A stretch of 64,000 bases of DNA from JAYODW01 sp038116745 (lineage in GTDB: Bacteria > Pseudomonadota > Gammaproteobacteria > Ga0077536), in NCBI GenBank assembly GCA_038116745.1, contig JAYODW010000003.1:62001-126000 (forward strand), written 5' to 3'. The stretch's first letter is position 1; each line of letters opens with the position of its first letter. The translations under genes and the position numbers were made by a program. The notes beneath the pieces were generated by a model. It was not told the origin of the DNA. It made no database searches and saw nothing but the letters and a program-made list of their open reading frames with translations. This document shows positions 8,249 to 16,099 of this stretch, one piece after another.

Positions 8249-9151
8249 TCAGATCTCCAGTGTTTCCAGTGCGCCGCTGCTGCCGAAGCGGGCCTCGGGG
8301 ACGGCGCCCCAGTAGTCGATCGACTCGAGTGTGGGTGGCAGCCGCCGCGGCGGGCGCGGATCCTGCTCGGGAAACTCTTCCATGCCGAAGCTGTATTCGA
8401 GGGTGATGCCGTCCGGGTCGAGAAAGTAGAAGAAGATAGACTCTGACGGTGGATGACGTCCGGGCCCGAAGACCACCGGGGCATCAAGCCTGCGGGCGCG
8501 GTACAGCGCGCGCCCGATGTCGTCGATGTCGGTCACCATGAAGTTGACGTGATGCAGCTGATTGCGCTCTGCGCGGCTCAGGCCCAGCGAGTGATGCAGC
8601 GGATTCGGGAAGCAGCGCAGAAACGTCACCGCACCGTCGATGCGGTCGGATACGCGGTAGTTCAGCTGCTCGGTGAAAAACCGCTCCGACGCGTCATGTT
8701 CCGCGCAGCCGAGCACCACGTGTCCGAGCCGCACGATCCGGGCCACGGTCGGTGTAAAAGCGCTCGCGGCGGCGGCAAAGCCCGCGAAATATTCAAAGGT
8801 CGCGCCGGTGGAAGGCTCGGTCACGCGAAACGCGCTGCCAAGCCCGAGTGCCGCACAGTGCTCCTCGGCAAGGTCGTAGCAGGTCAGCCCCTGCTGTTCC
8901 AGGTGTCGCCTCAGGGTGACGCAGTCTTCCTCCGTCGCCATCTCCCAGCCCACCCGGCGCAGGCCCGGACGGTCAGACTGGTGCAGGATGACATCGTGAT
9001 GACGAGCGCTGCAGCGATAGAGAAATTCTTTATCTGGCGCTTCACCGGCAGGCTGCAGGCCCACCATGGCCTGATAGAAGTCGTGCGCGCGCACCTGATC
9101 GGTGACGTTCAGCGCAACGTAGGCGAGGCGCCGGTAGCGGAAAGCAGTCAT
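8249..9151 (-). CDS. Type I extradiol ring-cleavage dioxygenase (VOC fold)
   Basis: 300 residues with two vicinal-oxygen-chelate domains. It carries the full extradiol signature: His233, a seven-residue gap, Tyr242, DPDG, and Glu252 (GITLEYS). Candidate Fe(II) ligands are His144 (LGHVVLG), His200/201 (LHHVNF) and Glu252. It would cleave a catechol next to one hydroxyl, most likely a 2,3-dihydroxylated aromatic acid given the neighbours (dihydroxycumate-type). The gene starts 12 bases after the dioxygenase beta-subunit stop and ends one base before the SDR start codon, so this is one tight operon. Confidence 0.9.
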   Translation of the reverse strand: MTAFRYRRLAYVALNVTDQVRAHDFYQAMVGLQPAGEAPDKEFLYRCSARHHDVILHQSDRPGLRRVGWEMATEEDCVTLRRHLEQQGLTCYDLAEEHCAALGLGSAFRVTEPSTGATFEYFAGFAAAASAFTPTVARIVRLGHVVLGCAEHDASERFFTEQLNYRVSDRIDGAVTFLRCFPNPLHHSLGLSRAERNQLHHVNFMVTDIDDIGRALYRARRLDAPVVFGPGRHPPSESIFFYFLDPDGITLEYSFGMEEFPEQDPRPPRRLPPTLESIDYWGAVPEARFGSSGALETLEI

Positions 9152-9162
9152 GGTGAAGGTCT

Positions 9163-9669
9163 CTAAAGAATGATGCTCACCTTACCCTGCTCGCGGATGT
9201 CGTCCTGGTCGATGAACGTGGTTTTTTCCAGGATCCTGGGCGCGCCCTCAGAGCAGGTCAGCAGGTAGCGGTGATGGCCAAAAAAAGTGTCGGTGCGCCC
9301 CATCTTGCTACGCCAGGTGACGTAGTTGGCGCAGGCTTCAAAGCGCGCGTCGTTGCCACCGAGGATACGAACGTTGCTGATCATGCGTCGACAGCGGGAG
9401 CGGGGGAATTCGGCGTGCGCGGTGCGCTTCTTGAGTCTTTTGACCCGCTCGGTGAGACGGTGGTAGTCGTCGGCGACATAGAACAGGGTCGTCGCCGGAA
9501 CCGCTGAGTCATCCGCGCCGGCAGGTGGCACCAGGTAGCGCGCCCCTTCCGCGAACAGCGCGAGCCAGCCGTCGAGGTCCCACTGGTCAAGCAGGGCGGC
9601 TTCGAGATAGAGAAAATCCTCCAGCTCGGAGCGGCTCAGCGAAGGCATCTCGGTTGTGGCGCCACGCAT
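9163..9669 (-). CDS. Ring-hydroxylating dioxygenase beta subunit
   Basis: 168 residues in the small-subunit family (NTF2-like fold): LEDFLYLEAALLDQWDLDGWLALFAEGARYLVP at the start, RMISNVRI in the middle and a strand-rich tail. The start ATG overlaps the alpha-subunit stop as TGATG, which sets the start at 9669 and implies coupled translation. It has no cofactor and stabilises the alpha3beta3 oxygenase. It is always paired with an alpha subunit, as here. Confidence 0.9.
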   Translation of the reverse strand: MRGATTEMPSLSRSELEDFLYLEAALLDQWDLDGWLALFAEGARYLVPPAGADDSAVPATTLFYVADDYHRLTERVKRLKKRTAHAEFPRSRCRRMISNVRILGGNDARFEACANYVTWRSKMGRTDTFFGHHRYLLTCSEGAPRILEKTTFIDQDDIREQGKVSIIL

Positions 9670-10943
9670 CACTGCGCTCCGGCGACGCGACGGTGCCACT
9701 CGCGCCAGAAGGCACGCATCTGCGCCTCGTCGTCCACTCGGGGTGTGACGCTCTGATAGCCCTTGGAAATGTCGTTCCAGCCGGCCCCGTCGAGATTGCT
9801 GTAGCCACGCTGACACAGCGCGAGGGCCTCGCAGTCGTCAGGTGTGGCGAAACCGCCTGGACCGAGGAACTCGAGGAAGTTGTACAGGCGGAGCTCACGC
9901 ATCCGCGCTGACTCTTCTTTGGGTGCCAGCGCCCAGGCGTGCACCAGCTGCCGGTCCGGGGCCTGCGGGAAGAAGGTTCTCACGGTGATCGCCATGATGT
10001 CGTTGATCACGAGGTTCGGAAAAATGAGCAGGTTGCGATTGACGGTTGCCATCCGCCTGGCGCGCTCGGCGCCGAAGCGCTCGACCAGCCGGGCGTAGCT
10101 GGCCGCCACTTCGCGCCCGGCCTCCTCGCCCCAGGCGGGGACCGCCTGGGCCACCGGTCGCCCCCACGGTGCGGTGTACTCGACGACCGCGTGGCCCTGG
10201 CCAAGATCGTGGGCCTGACCCTCGATGGCGATATCGACCAGCGCGCCCGGTTTGGAGCGCACGTAGTCGAAGTAGCTCACATGGGTCGGCAGGCCGTGAT
10301 AGCCGTCAAAGCTGTTTTCGCACAGCAGTTTCCAGTTGGCAGAAAAGCCGTAGGTCTGCGTGCCGCCGACAATCTCCATTTCGTTCTCTGCCTGATCGAG
10401 GATCAGATCGATGAACTCGATCGCAGCGCCGAGGTAGTCGCGCAGGCTGTCCGTGCCCTGCTGGAAGTGGACGAAGCACAGACCGCGGTAGCTCTCGAGG
10501 CGCGCCACAGGCACCAGGTTGTGCAGACCGCTGTCACGGGTTTCAGCGGCGTAATCCTCGTCGCCGGGACGGTTGATCAGCTGTCCTTCCAGGCTGAAGG
10601 TCCAGGAGTGATAAAAACAGCGGAACAGGCTGCCGTTACCCTGCTGTTCGCGGCAGACCATGGCGCCTCGGTGCGGACAGCTGTTGTAGAAGCAACGCAG
10701 GCCTGCGTCTTTGCCGCGCACCAGCAGCAGCTCCCGACCGCCGACGGTGCGGGTCAGAAAGTCGCCGGCATCGGGTACTTCCGAGGCGTGGCCGACGTAA
10801 AGCCAGCAGCCGGCGAAGATCTGTCGGCGCTCGGCTTCGAGCACGGATTCATCGGTAAACACGCGGCGCGCGACGCGGAACAGACCCCGGGCCTGGTCGT
10901 CTTCTATGAGGCTCATCGGGGACTGGTCGGGAGAAGCTGCCAT
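9669..10943 (-). CDS. Ring-hydroxylating dioxygenase alpha subunit (Rieske)
   Basis: About 424 residues from the start used here. The Rieske [2Fe-2S] ligands are Cys89-x-His91 (CPHRG) and Cys109-x2-His112 (CFYH). The mononuclear iron site has Asp213, His216 and His221 in NSFDGYHGLPTH. It would add O2 to an aromatic ring to give a cis-dihydrodiol. Ferredoxin and reductase are not in the window. The start is uncertain: MAASPDQ at 10943 or MSLIEDD at 10916; neither has a strong ribosome site. It leads a five-gene minus-strand operon whose enzymes match the p-cumate sequence of reactions, so an alkylbenzoate-type acid is the best guess for substrate. Confidence 0.9.
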   Translation of the reverse strand: MAASPDQSPMSLIEDDQARGLFRVARRVFTDESVLEAERRQIFAGCWLYVGHASEVPDAGDFLTRTVGGRELLLVRGKDAGLRCFYNSCPHRGAMVCREQQGNGSLFRCFYHSWTFSLEGQLINRPGDEDYAAETRDSGLHNLVPVARLESYRGLCFVHFQQGTDSLRDYLGAAIEFIDLILDQAENEMEIVGGTQTYGFSANWKLLCENSFDGYHGLPTHVSYFDYVRSKPGALVDIAIEGQAHDLGQGHAVVEYTAPWGRPVAQAVPAWGEEAGREVAASYARLVERFGAERARRMATVNRNLLIFPNLVINDIMAITVRTFFPQAPDRQLVHAWALAPKEESARMRELRLYNFLEFLGPGGFATPDDCEALALCQRGYSNLDGAGWNDISKGYQSVTPRVDDEAQMRAFWREWHRRVAGAQ

Positions 10944-11094
10944 GCTGTAACTGGCCTGTGTGGTCGGGCTGGCGAAGGTAGCGTGCCCGTTCATGCAAGT
11001 AAATTCGGAGCGGCGTTCAAAGGCCGGCGTAGCGCACACGCGCGCTCGATGCGACACTCCGCTCTCCCAGGAGTAAACGTCAGGAGTGGAAGCC

Positions 11095-12426
11095 ATGGCT
11101 CATTCGTCGTTCAGTGCGCGCGTGCGGCGCGGCGCAGGGATGCTTGCGCTGGCGGTGAGTATGACCGCGTTTGCGGACGAAACCTGCCAATCGCCATACA
11201 TGACGCCCATCAAGGGGCAGGAAGAATTTGTCTACGTCTGGACCCTTGGCGTTGACGGCGTCGGTGACGAGTCGGACAAGCTGGTGACGGTGGACGTCCG
11301 TCCGGGCAGTGAGACCTACGGCAAGGTTATCAATACTTACTCAGTCGGCGGTCAGCACGAGGCGCACCATTCGGGGCTGAGCGATGACCGCCGCACCCTG
11401 TGGGCCGGCACGCTGGATGACAGCCAGCTCTACCTCTTCGACATCGCGAGCGACCCGGCGAAGCCGCGCCTGAGAAAACACATTACAGATTTTGTCGAGG
11501 CGACCGGCGGCGCGACCGGGCCGCATACCGTATTTGCGCTGCCCGGCCGGGTGCTGATCACCGCCACCTCGAACAACCGCGACCATGGCGGGCGCAGCGC
11601 GCTGGTCGAGTACAGCAACGAAGGCGACTACATCGCGACCCACTGGATCCCGACGCCCGACAACATGCAGGGTGCCACCGGCGCCGAGTTTGCAGACGGC
11701 TACAACTACGACGTGCGTGCGCTGCCGCGCAAGAACGTGATGCTGACCTCGAGCTGGACCGGCTGGTCAAACTACATGCGTAACGCCAGCGAGGTGATGA
11801 GCGACCCGGTGGCGATGAAACGCTTCGGCAACTCGATCACCGTGTGGAATCTGCATACCCGCCAGCCGCTCAAGGTACTGCAGGTGCCCGGCACCCCCCT
11901 GGAGATCCGCTGGGCGCTCAGTCCTGAGCACAACTATGCTTTCACGCATGCCAGCCTGACCTCAAAGCTGTGGCTGATTTATGAAGACGCGCAGGGTGAG
12001 TGGCAGGCTAAGGAGGTGGCCACAGTCGGCGATCCCGAGAAGCCCACATTTCCGGGCTCCATCATGATCACCAATGATGATCAGTATCTCTGGTGGCAGG
12101 GGATCGGCGACGGCACTACACGCCTGCTGGACATCCGCGACCCGTTCAATCCCAAAGAGATCTACGCCAAACGCATCGGCAGCCAGATCAACATGGGCTC
12201 GACCAGCTGGGACGGCAAGCGGCTCTATTTCACCTCCTCAGCGCTGTCTAAATGGGACCGTAACGATGAGCAGGCTGAGCAGTTTCTGCGCGCCTATGAT
12301 TGGGACGGGAAGGAGCTGGTGCAGACGTTCAGCATCGATTTCATTGCTGAGGGGCTGGGGCGGGCCCACCAGATGCGCTTCGGTGCCTATAGCCTGTATT
12401 CCGATGTGACAACGGCCCAGCGCTGA
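11095..12426 (+). CDS. mtoX: SBP56-family methanethiol oxidase
   Basis: 443 residues of the selenium-binding protein 56 family. Family hallmarks visible are the TCQSPYMTP start, GGQHEAHHSGLSDD, TGPHTVFALPG, EYSNEGDYIATHWIPTPDN and FPGSIMITNDDQYLW. A signal peptide precedes the domain (about 1-22, ending FADETC), fitting the periplasmic location known for bacterial MtoX, a copper enzyme that converts methanethiol to formaldehyde, hydrogen sulfide and peroxide. The ATG at 11095 has CAGGAG 8 bases upstream; an in-frame GTG at 11086 overlaps that site. The following SCO1-like and MauG-like genes form the published mtoX arrangement, which strengthens the call. Confidence 0.88.
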   Translation: MAHSSFSARVRRGAGMLALAVSMTAFADETCQSPYMTPIKGQEEFVYVWTLGVDGVGDESDKLVTVDVRPGSETYGKVINTYSVGGQHEAHHSGLSDDRRTLWAGTLDDSQLYLFDIASDPAKPRLRKHITDFVEATGGATGPHTVFALPGRVLITATSNNRDHGGRSALVEYSNEGDYIATHWIPTPDNMQGATGAEFADGYNYDVRALPRKNVMLTSSWTGWSNYMRNASEVMSDPVAMKRFGNSITVWNLHTRQPLKVLQVPGTPLEIRWALSPEHNYAFTHASLTSKLWLIYEDAQGEWQAKEVATVGDPEKPTFPGSIMITNDDQYLWWQGIGDGTTRLLDIRDPFNPKEIYAKRIGSQINMGSTSWDGKRLYFTSSALSKWDRNDEQAEQFLRAYDWDGKELVQTFSIDFIAEGLGRAHQMRFGAYSLYSDVTTAQR

Positions 12427-12460
12427 CCCCGCGCTTGGAATAATTGCACGGGCCTGCCGG

Positions 12461-13267
12461 GTGAACCGCACCGATCGCACGCCGTGGGTGGTGGCTGGTG
12501 TTGCGCTGCTCGTGGCCCTGGGGCTCAAACTGCAGACAACTGGACCCTCACCCGCGCCGCGCCGCACTGCGCCTGCAATAGTTGAGGAGAGCAACGCTGC
12601 GGCGCATGAGCCCGCCCACGCGCACGCCGCGATGATGCCGGCAGCGGGGTTGGATCTGTCCCGCACGGCCGAGTTTGATTTTGATCCCCCGGTAGCAGGG
12701 ACCTATAGGCTCCCGGTGATCCGGCCGGCGGCTGACGGCGCCGTGCTCGATAGCGCCGGGACCGCGCGCACGCTGCACGAGCTCTACGCCGGACGCATCG
12801 TTCTGCTCAGCTTTATCTACACCCGCTGCACAGATGCCAACGGCTGCCCGCTGGCGACGGCGGTGCTGTATCGCATTTTCGGCGCCAGTCAGGCGGACGC
12901 AGAGCTGGCCGCAAACCTGCGCCTGGTCAGCCTGAGCTTCGACCCGGAACATGACACCCCCGAGGTCATGGCTGGCTACCGGGATGGTGCAGGGCCGCAG
13001 TGGGCAGATGGGGCCGAGTGGTTGGATCTCACAACTGCATCAGAGGCTGAGCTGCAGCCTATCCTCAACGACTACGATCAGCTTGCGCGGCGACGGGTCG
13101 ATGACGCAGGCCGGCCGACGGATGTGTTCGGCCACCAGCTGCGCGCCTATCTCATCGATCGGCAGCAGCGGATCAGGAACATCTATGGCCTCGGCTTCAT
13201 GGATCCGCGGCTGCTGGTGGCGGACGTGCGGACCCTGCTGGCCGAGGAACGCGGCGCGGCGCACTGA
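12461..13267 (+). CDS. SCO1/SenC-family copper chaperone-like protein
   Basis: 268 residues, starting at GTG. A membrane segment at about 9-26 anchors a periplasmic thioredoxin-fold domain. The copper site cysteines are Cys123 and Cys129 in YTRCTDANGCPL, spaced C-x5-C instead of the common C-x3-C, and the distal His is His225 (FGHQLRAYLID). SCO proteins deliver copper, classically to cytochrome oxidase. Its place between an SBP56 oxidase and a MauG-like protein suggests it metallates the methanethiol oxidase. A His-rich linker (about 45-65, AAAHEPAHAHAAMMP) may add metal affinity. Spacing to the next gene is 4 bases. Confidence 0.85.
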   Translation: MNRTDRTPWVVAGVALLVALGLKLQTTGPSPAPRRTAPAIVEESNAAAHEPAHAHAAMMPAAGLDLSRTAEFDFDPPVAGTYRLPVIRPAADGAVLDSAGTARTLHELYAGRIVLLSFIYTRCTDANGCPLATAVLYRIFGASQADAELAANLRLVSLSFDPEHDTPEVMAGYRDGAGPQWADGAEWLDLTTASEAELQPILNDYDQLARRRVDDAGRPTDVFGHQLRAYLIDRQQRIRNIYGLGFMDPRLLVADVRTLLAEERGAAH

Positions 13268-13271
13268 GCTG

Positions 13272-14483
13272 GTGAGCGTGTCGGTAGCGCAGGCGGGGCC
13301 CCTCGTGGCGGGTTTTCAGGCCCGCCGATCCAAGCGATGGCTCGCGCTGTTTGCGGGCCTGCTGGCGTCCTGCGCAGTGGCGGCCATGGACATGGACCAG
13401 CGCGCGCTTGCACGCTTGCGACAGCCACCCCTCGGCCTGCCGGCGGTCCCCGTGCCCGCTGACAACCCGCCGACCTCGGCGAAGATTGCACTGGGACGCA
13501 AGCTTTTTTTCGACCGCCGCCTGTCGCACAACCGCACCATGTCCTGTGCCATGTGCCACATCCCGGAGCAGGGTTTTACCAATAATGAAGTTGCCACGCC
13601 GGTCGGCGTGAAGGGGCGCAGCCTGCCGCGCAATGCGCCGACTGTGTTCAACGTTGCGTACGAGACCCGCCTGTTCCACGACGCGCGCGAAACCTCGCTC
13701 GAGAACCAGGTACTGAGTCCGCTCCTCGCCCGCGAGGAGATGGCGAATCCCTCGGTTGGGTACCTGCTTGAGACCATCACCGCAGCGCCTGACTATGACG
13801 GGCAGTTCGAGCAGGCTTTCGGCGCGCCCGCTGATGTGCGCAATATCGGCCAGGCGCTGGCGAGCTATCAGCGCACCCTGGTGTCGGCAAACGCGCCGTT
13901 TGATCGCTGGTATTTCGGCGGCGATGCGGATGCCCTGTCGCTGAGCGCGCAGCGCGGGTTCAAGCTGTTCATGGAGAAGAGCGGCTGCGTGCAGTGCCAT
14001 AGCCTGGGCGGTGACAGCGCGCTGTTCACTGACCAGCGCCTGCATGTCACCGGCGCCGGGCGCCGACCTTCAGGCAATGCGGGAGCGGCAGGCGCGGCAG
14101 TGACGGTGGAACTGGTGCCGGGGGTGGTGACCCCGGTGCAGCTGAAGCCCGGTGCCGACAGCCTGCGCCACGAGCTGCCGGACACCGGACGTATGGCGAT
14201 CACACACGACCCGGTCGATCAGTTCGCGTTCAAGACCCCGGGACTGCGCAACGTGGCGCTGACGGCGCCCTACATGCACGACGGCTCGCTCGAAACGCTG
14301 GAGGCGGTGGTGCGCTTTTATCGTGCCGGCGGCGGTGAACTACCGGGACGCGATCCGCTGTTGCGGCCGCTGACGCTCGATGCTGAAGAGATTGCGGATC
14401 TGGTCGCTTTCCTGGAAAGCCTGACCGGGGATAACGTCGCAGAGTTGATTGACGACGCGCGCAGCGCGCCTATTGGTAATTGA
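13272..14483 (+). CDS. MauG/cytochrome c peroxidase-like di-haem protein
   Basis: About 403 residues with a signal peptide (RWLALFAGLLASCAVAA) and two haem c motifs, CAMCH at 92-96 and CVQCH at 239-243. It also has the family segments GRKLFFDRRLS, FTNNEVATPVG, RNAPTVFNVAY, FKTPGLRNVALTAPYMHDGS. MauG-type proteins carry out peroxide-dependent oxidation or protein maturation in the periplasm. In mtoX operons such a protein is thought to help mature the oxidase or consume its peroxide. A GTG at 13272 lies 4 bases after the SCO stop; GTG 13278 is an equally possible start. It closes the three-gene operon. Confidence 0.88.
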   Translation: MSVSVAQAGPLVAGFQARRSKRWLALFAGLLASCAVAAMDMDQRALARLRQPPLGLPAVPVPADNPPTSAKIALGRKLFFDRRLSHNRTMSCAMCHIPEQGFTNNEVATPVGVKGRSLPRNAPTVFNVAYETRLFHDARETSLENQVLSPLLAREEMANPSVGYLLETITAAPDYDGQFEQAFGAPADVRNIGQALASYQRTLVSANAPFDRWYFGGDADALSLSAQRGFKLFMEKSGCVQCHSLGGDSALFTDQRLHVTGAGRRPSGNAGAAGAAVTVELVPGVVTPVQLKPGADSLRHELPDTGRMAITHDPVDQFAFKTPGLRNVALTAPYMHDGSLETLEAVVRFYRAGGGELPGRDPLLRPLTLDAEEIADLVAFLESLTGDNVAELIDDARSAPIGN

Positions 14484-14506
14484 GCGGTAGCGAACGGGGT
14501 CGCAGC

Positions 14507-15181
14507 TCAGTCGATCAGGATCAGCTGGTCCGGCAGTTCGTTGACGTCACCGCTGTCGCGCGGCAGCAGTCTTGTGAGCAGACTGCCGGCCAGCGCAAGA
14601 CCGTCGAGCAGGCCCTGCGTCGGATCGTCCCGACGCATGCCGTCGACCACCGCCGCGCAGATCGCATCCCATTCAGCCAGTGAGACGCGCGCGTCGACCG
14701 CGTCGTCGCCGAGAACCCGCACACGATGCTCGTAGAGCGAGACGTAGATCAGCAGCCCGGTGCCGCCCGCCGTTCCTCTGACGCGGTGGGTCTGGAACGC
14801 GGCGCGCGCTGCACGGTCCACCTCGGCGTCAATCTCTGCGCTGCTGATGAAGGGCAAGCGCAGCAGCGGTACACGGCTTGCCAGCCACGCGCCGCCGATG
14901 AAACCCAGAGCGAAGATCGCCAGCACCCCGATTAAGCCGAGGCGGGGCGCGGCCGCGCCGCTCCACGCAGCCTCGCCAGTCCCCTGCTGGACGAACCAGA
15001 TGGCGCTTACTGCAGCCAGAGCAACGACGAGCCCGAACAGATCCTCTGCCCGGTCATAGCGCCCGGAGCTGGTTGCAACTACCGGCACGATCTCGCCGGC
15101 AGTGCCCGATTCCGCAGCTGCAATCGCCGCACTGATGCGGGTGCGGTCCTGCTCGCTGAACAGACTGCTGGCGCTTTTCAT
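14507..15181 (-). CDS. TPM-domain membrane protein
   Basis: 224 residues. The N-terminus (LFSEQDRTRISAAIAAAES, GEIVPVV) belongs to the TPM/DUF477 fold. Two hydrophobic segments lie at about 48-66 and 75-95, and a second half (TGLLIYVSLYEHRVRVLGDDAV) completes the TPM core. This is the cytoplasmic or inner-membrane partner commonly found next to a secreted YgcG-like TPM protein. The ATG at 15181 has GAGGAG upstream and lies 10 bases after the preceding gene. The family function is unsettled (photosystem repair in plants; membrane or stress roles proposed in bacteria). Confidence 0.75.
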   Translation of the reverse strand: MKSASSLFSEQDRTRISAAIAAAESGTAGEIVPVVATSSGRYDRAEDLFGLVVALAAVSAIWFVQQGTGEAAWSGAAAPRLGLIGVLAIFALGFIGGAWLASRVPLLRLPFISSAEIDAEVDRAARAAFQTHRVRGTAGGTGLLIYVSLYEHRVRVLGDDAVDARVSLAEWDAICAAVVDGMRRDDPTQGLLDGLALAGSLLTRLLPRDSGDVNELPDQLILID

Positions 15182-15191
15182 CGACGTCTCC

Positions 15192-15941
15192 TCACCACGA
15201 GCCGCTGGCGCCACCGCCACCGGAGGAGCCGCCGCCGAAGCCGCCGCCCGATCCGCTGGACGCAGCCCGCAGGGCAAAGAAAAGCAGCGCCGCCATGGCC
15301 AGGATCAAAGCCCACGCCCAGCCCTTGCGGCCGGTCTTGAACAGGTTGACGACCAGCAGGACGAAGCCGATGGCGCCCACAATCAGCAGCGGCAGAACCC
15401 AGGCCGGCCGCGTTGGCCGCGGCAGACCAAGTCCCCGGGCAACGGCGTCGAGCCCACGCACGCCGTCCATGATGCCGACGGCGAAGTCGCCCCGCTTAAA
15501 CGCCGGCACGATCAGCGATTGCATGATGTCCATGGCCTGAGCGTCGTATTGATGCTCAAAGCCGGCGCCGAACTCGATGCGCGCTTTGCGGTCGCCGCGG
15601 GAGACCAGCAGGAGCATGCCGTAGTTACGGTCCTCAGAGCCGATTCCCCAATGGTCGAACAGCGCGGTGGCATATCCCTCAATGCCCATGCCGGTCGCTT
15701 CGTATTGCGCCAGTGACGCGATGGTTACTACGAACAGGGGAATCTGCTCATCACGCAGCAGGAGCAACGCCGTCTCGTTGACCTTGGCTTTAGCTGCATC
15801 ATCGAGCATGCCCGCCTCGTCGACGAAGAAATCGGCATCCGGCGGCTTGTCCGGAAAGGAGGCGGCGAGCACCATGCTGTGAAACAGGCATGACAACGCC
15901 ATCAGAAAACAGAAAACCAGACGTTGTCTGAACGGAGTCAT
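15192..15941 (-). CDS. YgcG-like TPM-domain protein, exported
   Basis: 249 residues. A signal peptide (1-27, ending MVLAA) is followed by the TPM domain (FVDEAGMLDDAAKAKVNE, IPLFVVTIASL, DRNYGMLLLVSRGDRKARIEFG), then one or two membrane spans at about 182-225. The tail is Gly/Ser-rich (GGGFGGGSSGGGG) and ends in W, the usual YgcG-type tail. It forms a pair with the next TPM gene. The LemA gene that normally accompanies this pair is not adjacent. Role in the cell is unknown. Confidence 0.82.
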   Translation of the reverse strand: MTPFRQRLVFCFLMALSCLFHSMVLAASFPDKPPDADFFVDEAGMLDDAAKAKVNETALLLLRDEQIPLFVVTIASLAQYEATGMGIEGYATALFDHWGIGSEDRNYGMLLLVSRGDRKARIEFGAGFEHQYDAQAMDIMQSLIVPAFKRGDFAVGIMDGVRGLDAVARGLGLPRPTRPAWVLPLLIVGAIGFVLLVVNLFKTGRKGWAWALILAMAALLFFALRAASSGSGGGFGGGSSGGGGASGSW

Positions 15942-16099
15942 GCCTCAAGGATAGCGGCTATGCGCTGCAGGGGCGAACCCGGAACGCAGCGGGGGCCACG
16001 CAGGCTGCGTTCGTCGCGGTCCCTCGTTGTCAGGGGGAGATGGTGGCGCCGGGAGGGGGACGTAAGATGCGGCAGCGTCATTGAAGGGAGAATCGACTC

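Noticed and set aside
9939..11255. 438-codon open frame on the plus strand
   Set aside because: Antisense to the Rieske alpha subunit and overlapping the mtoX start; no domain seen.
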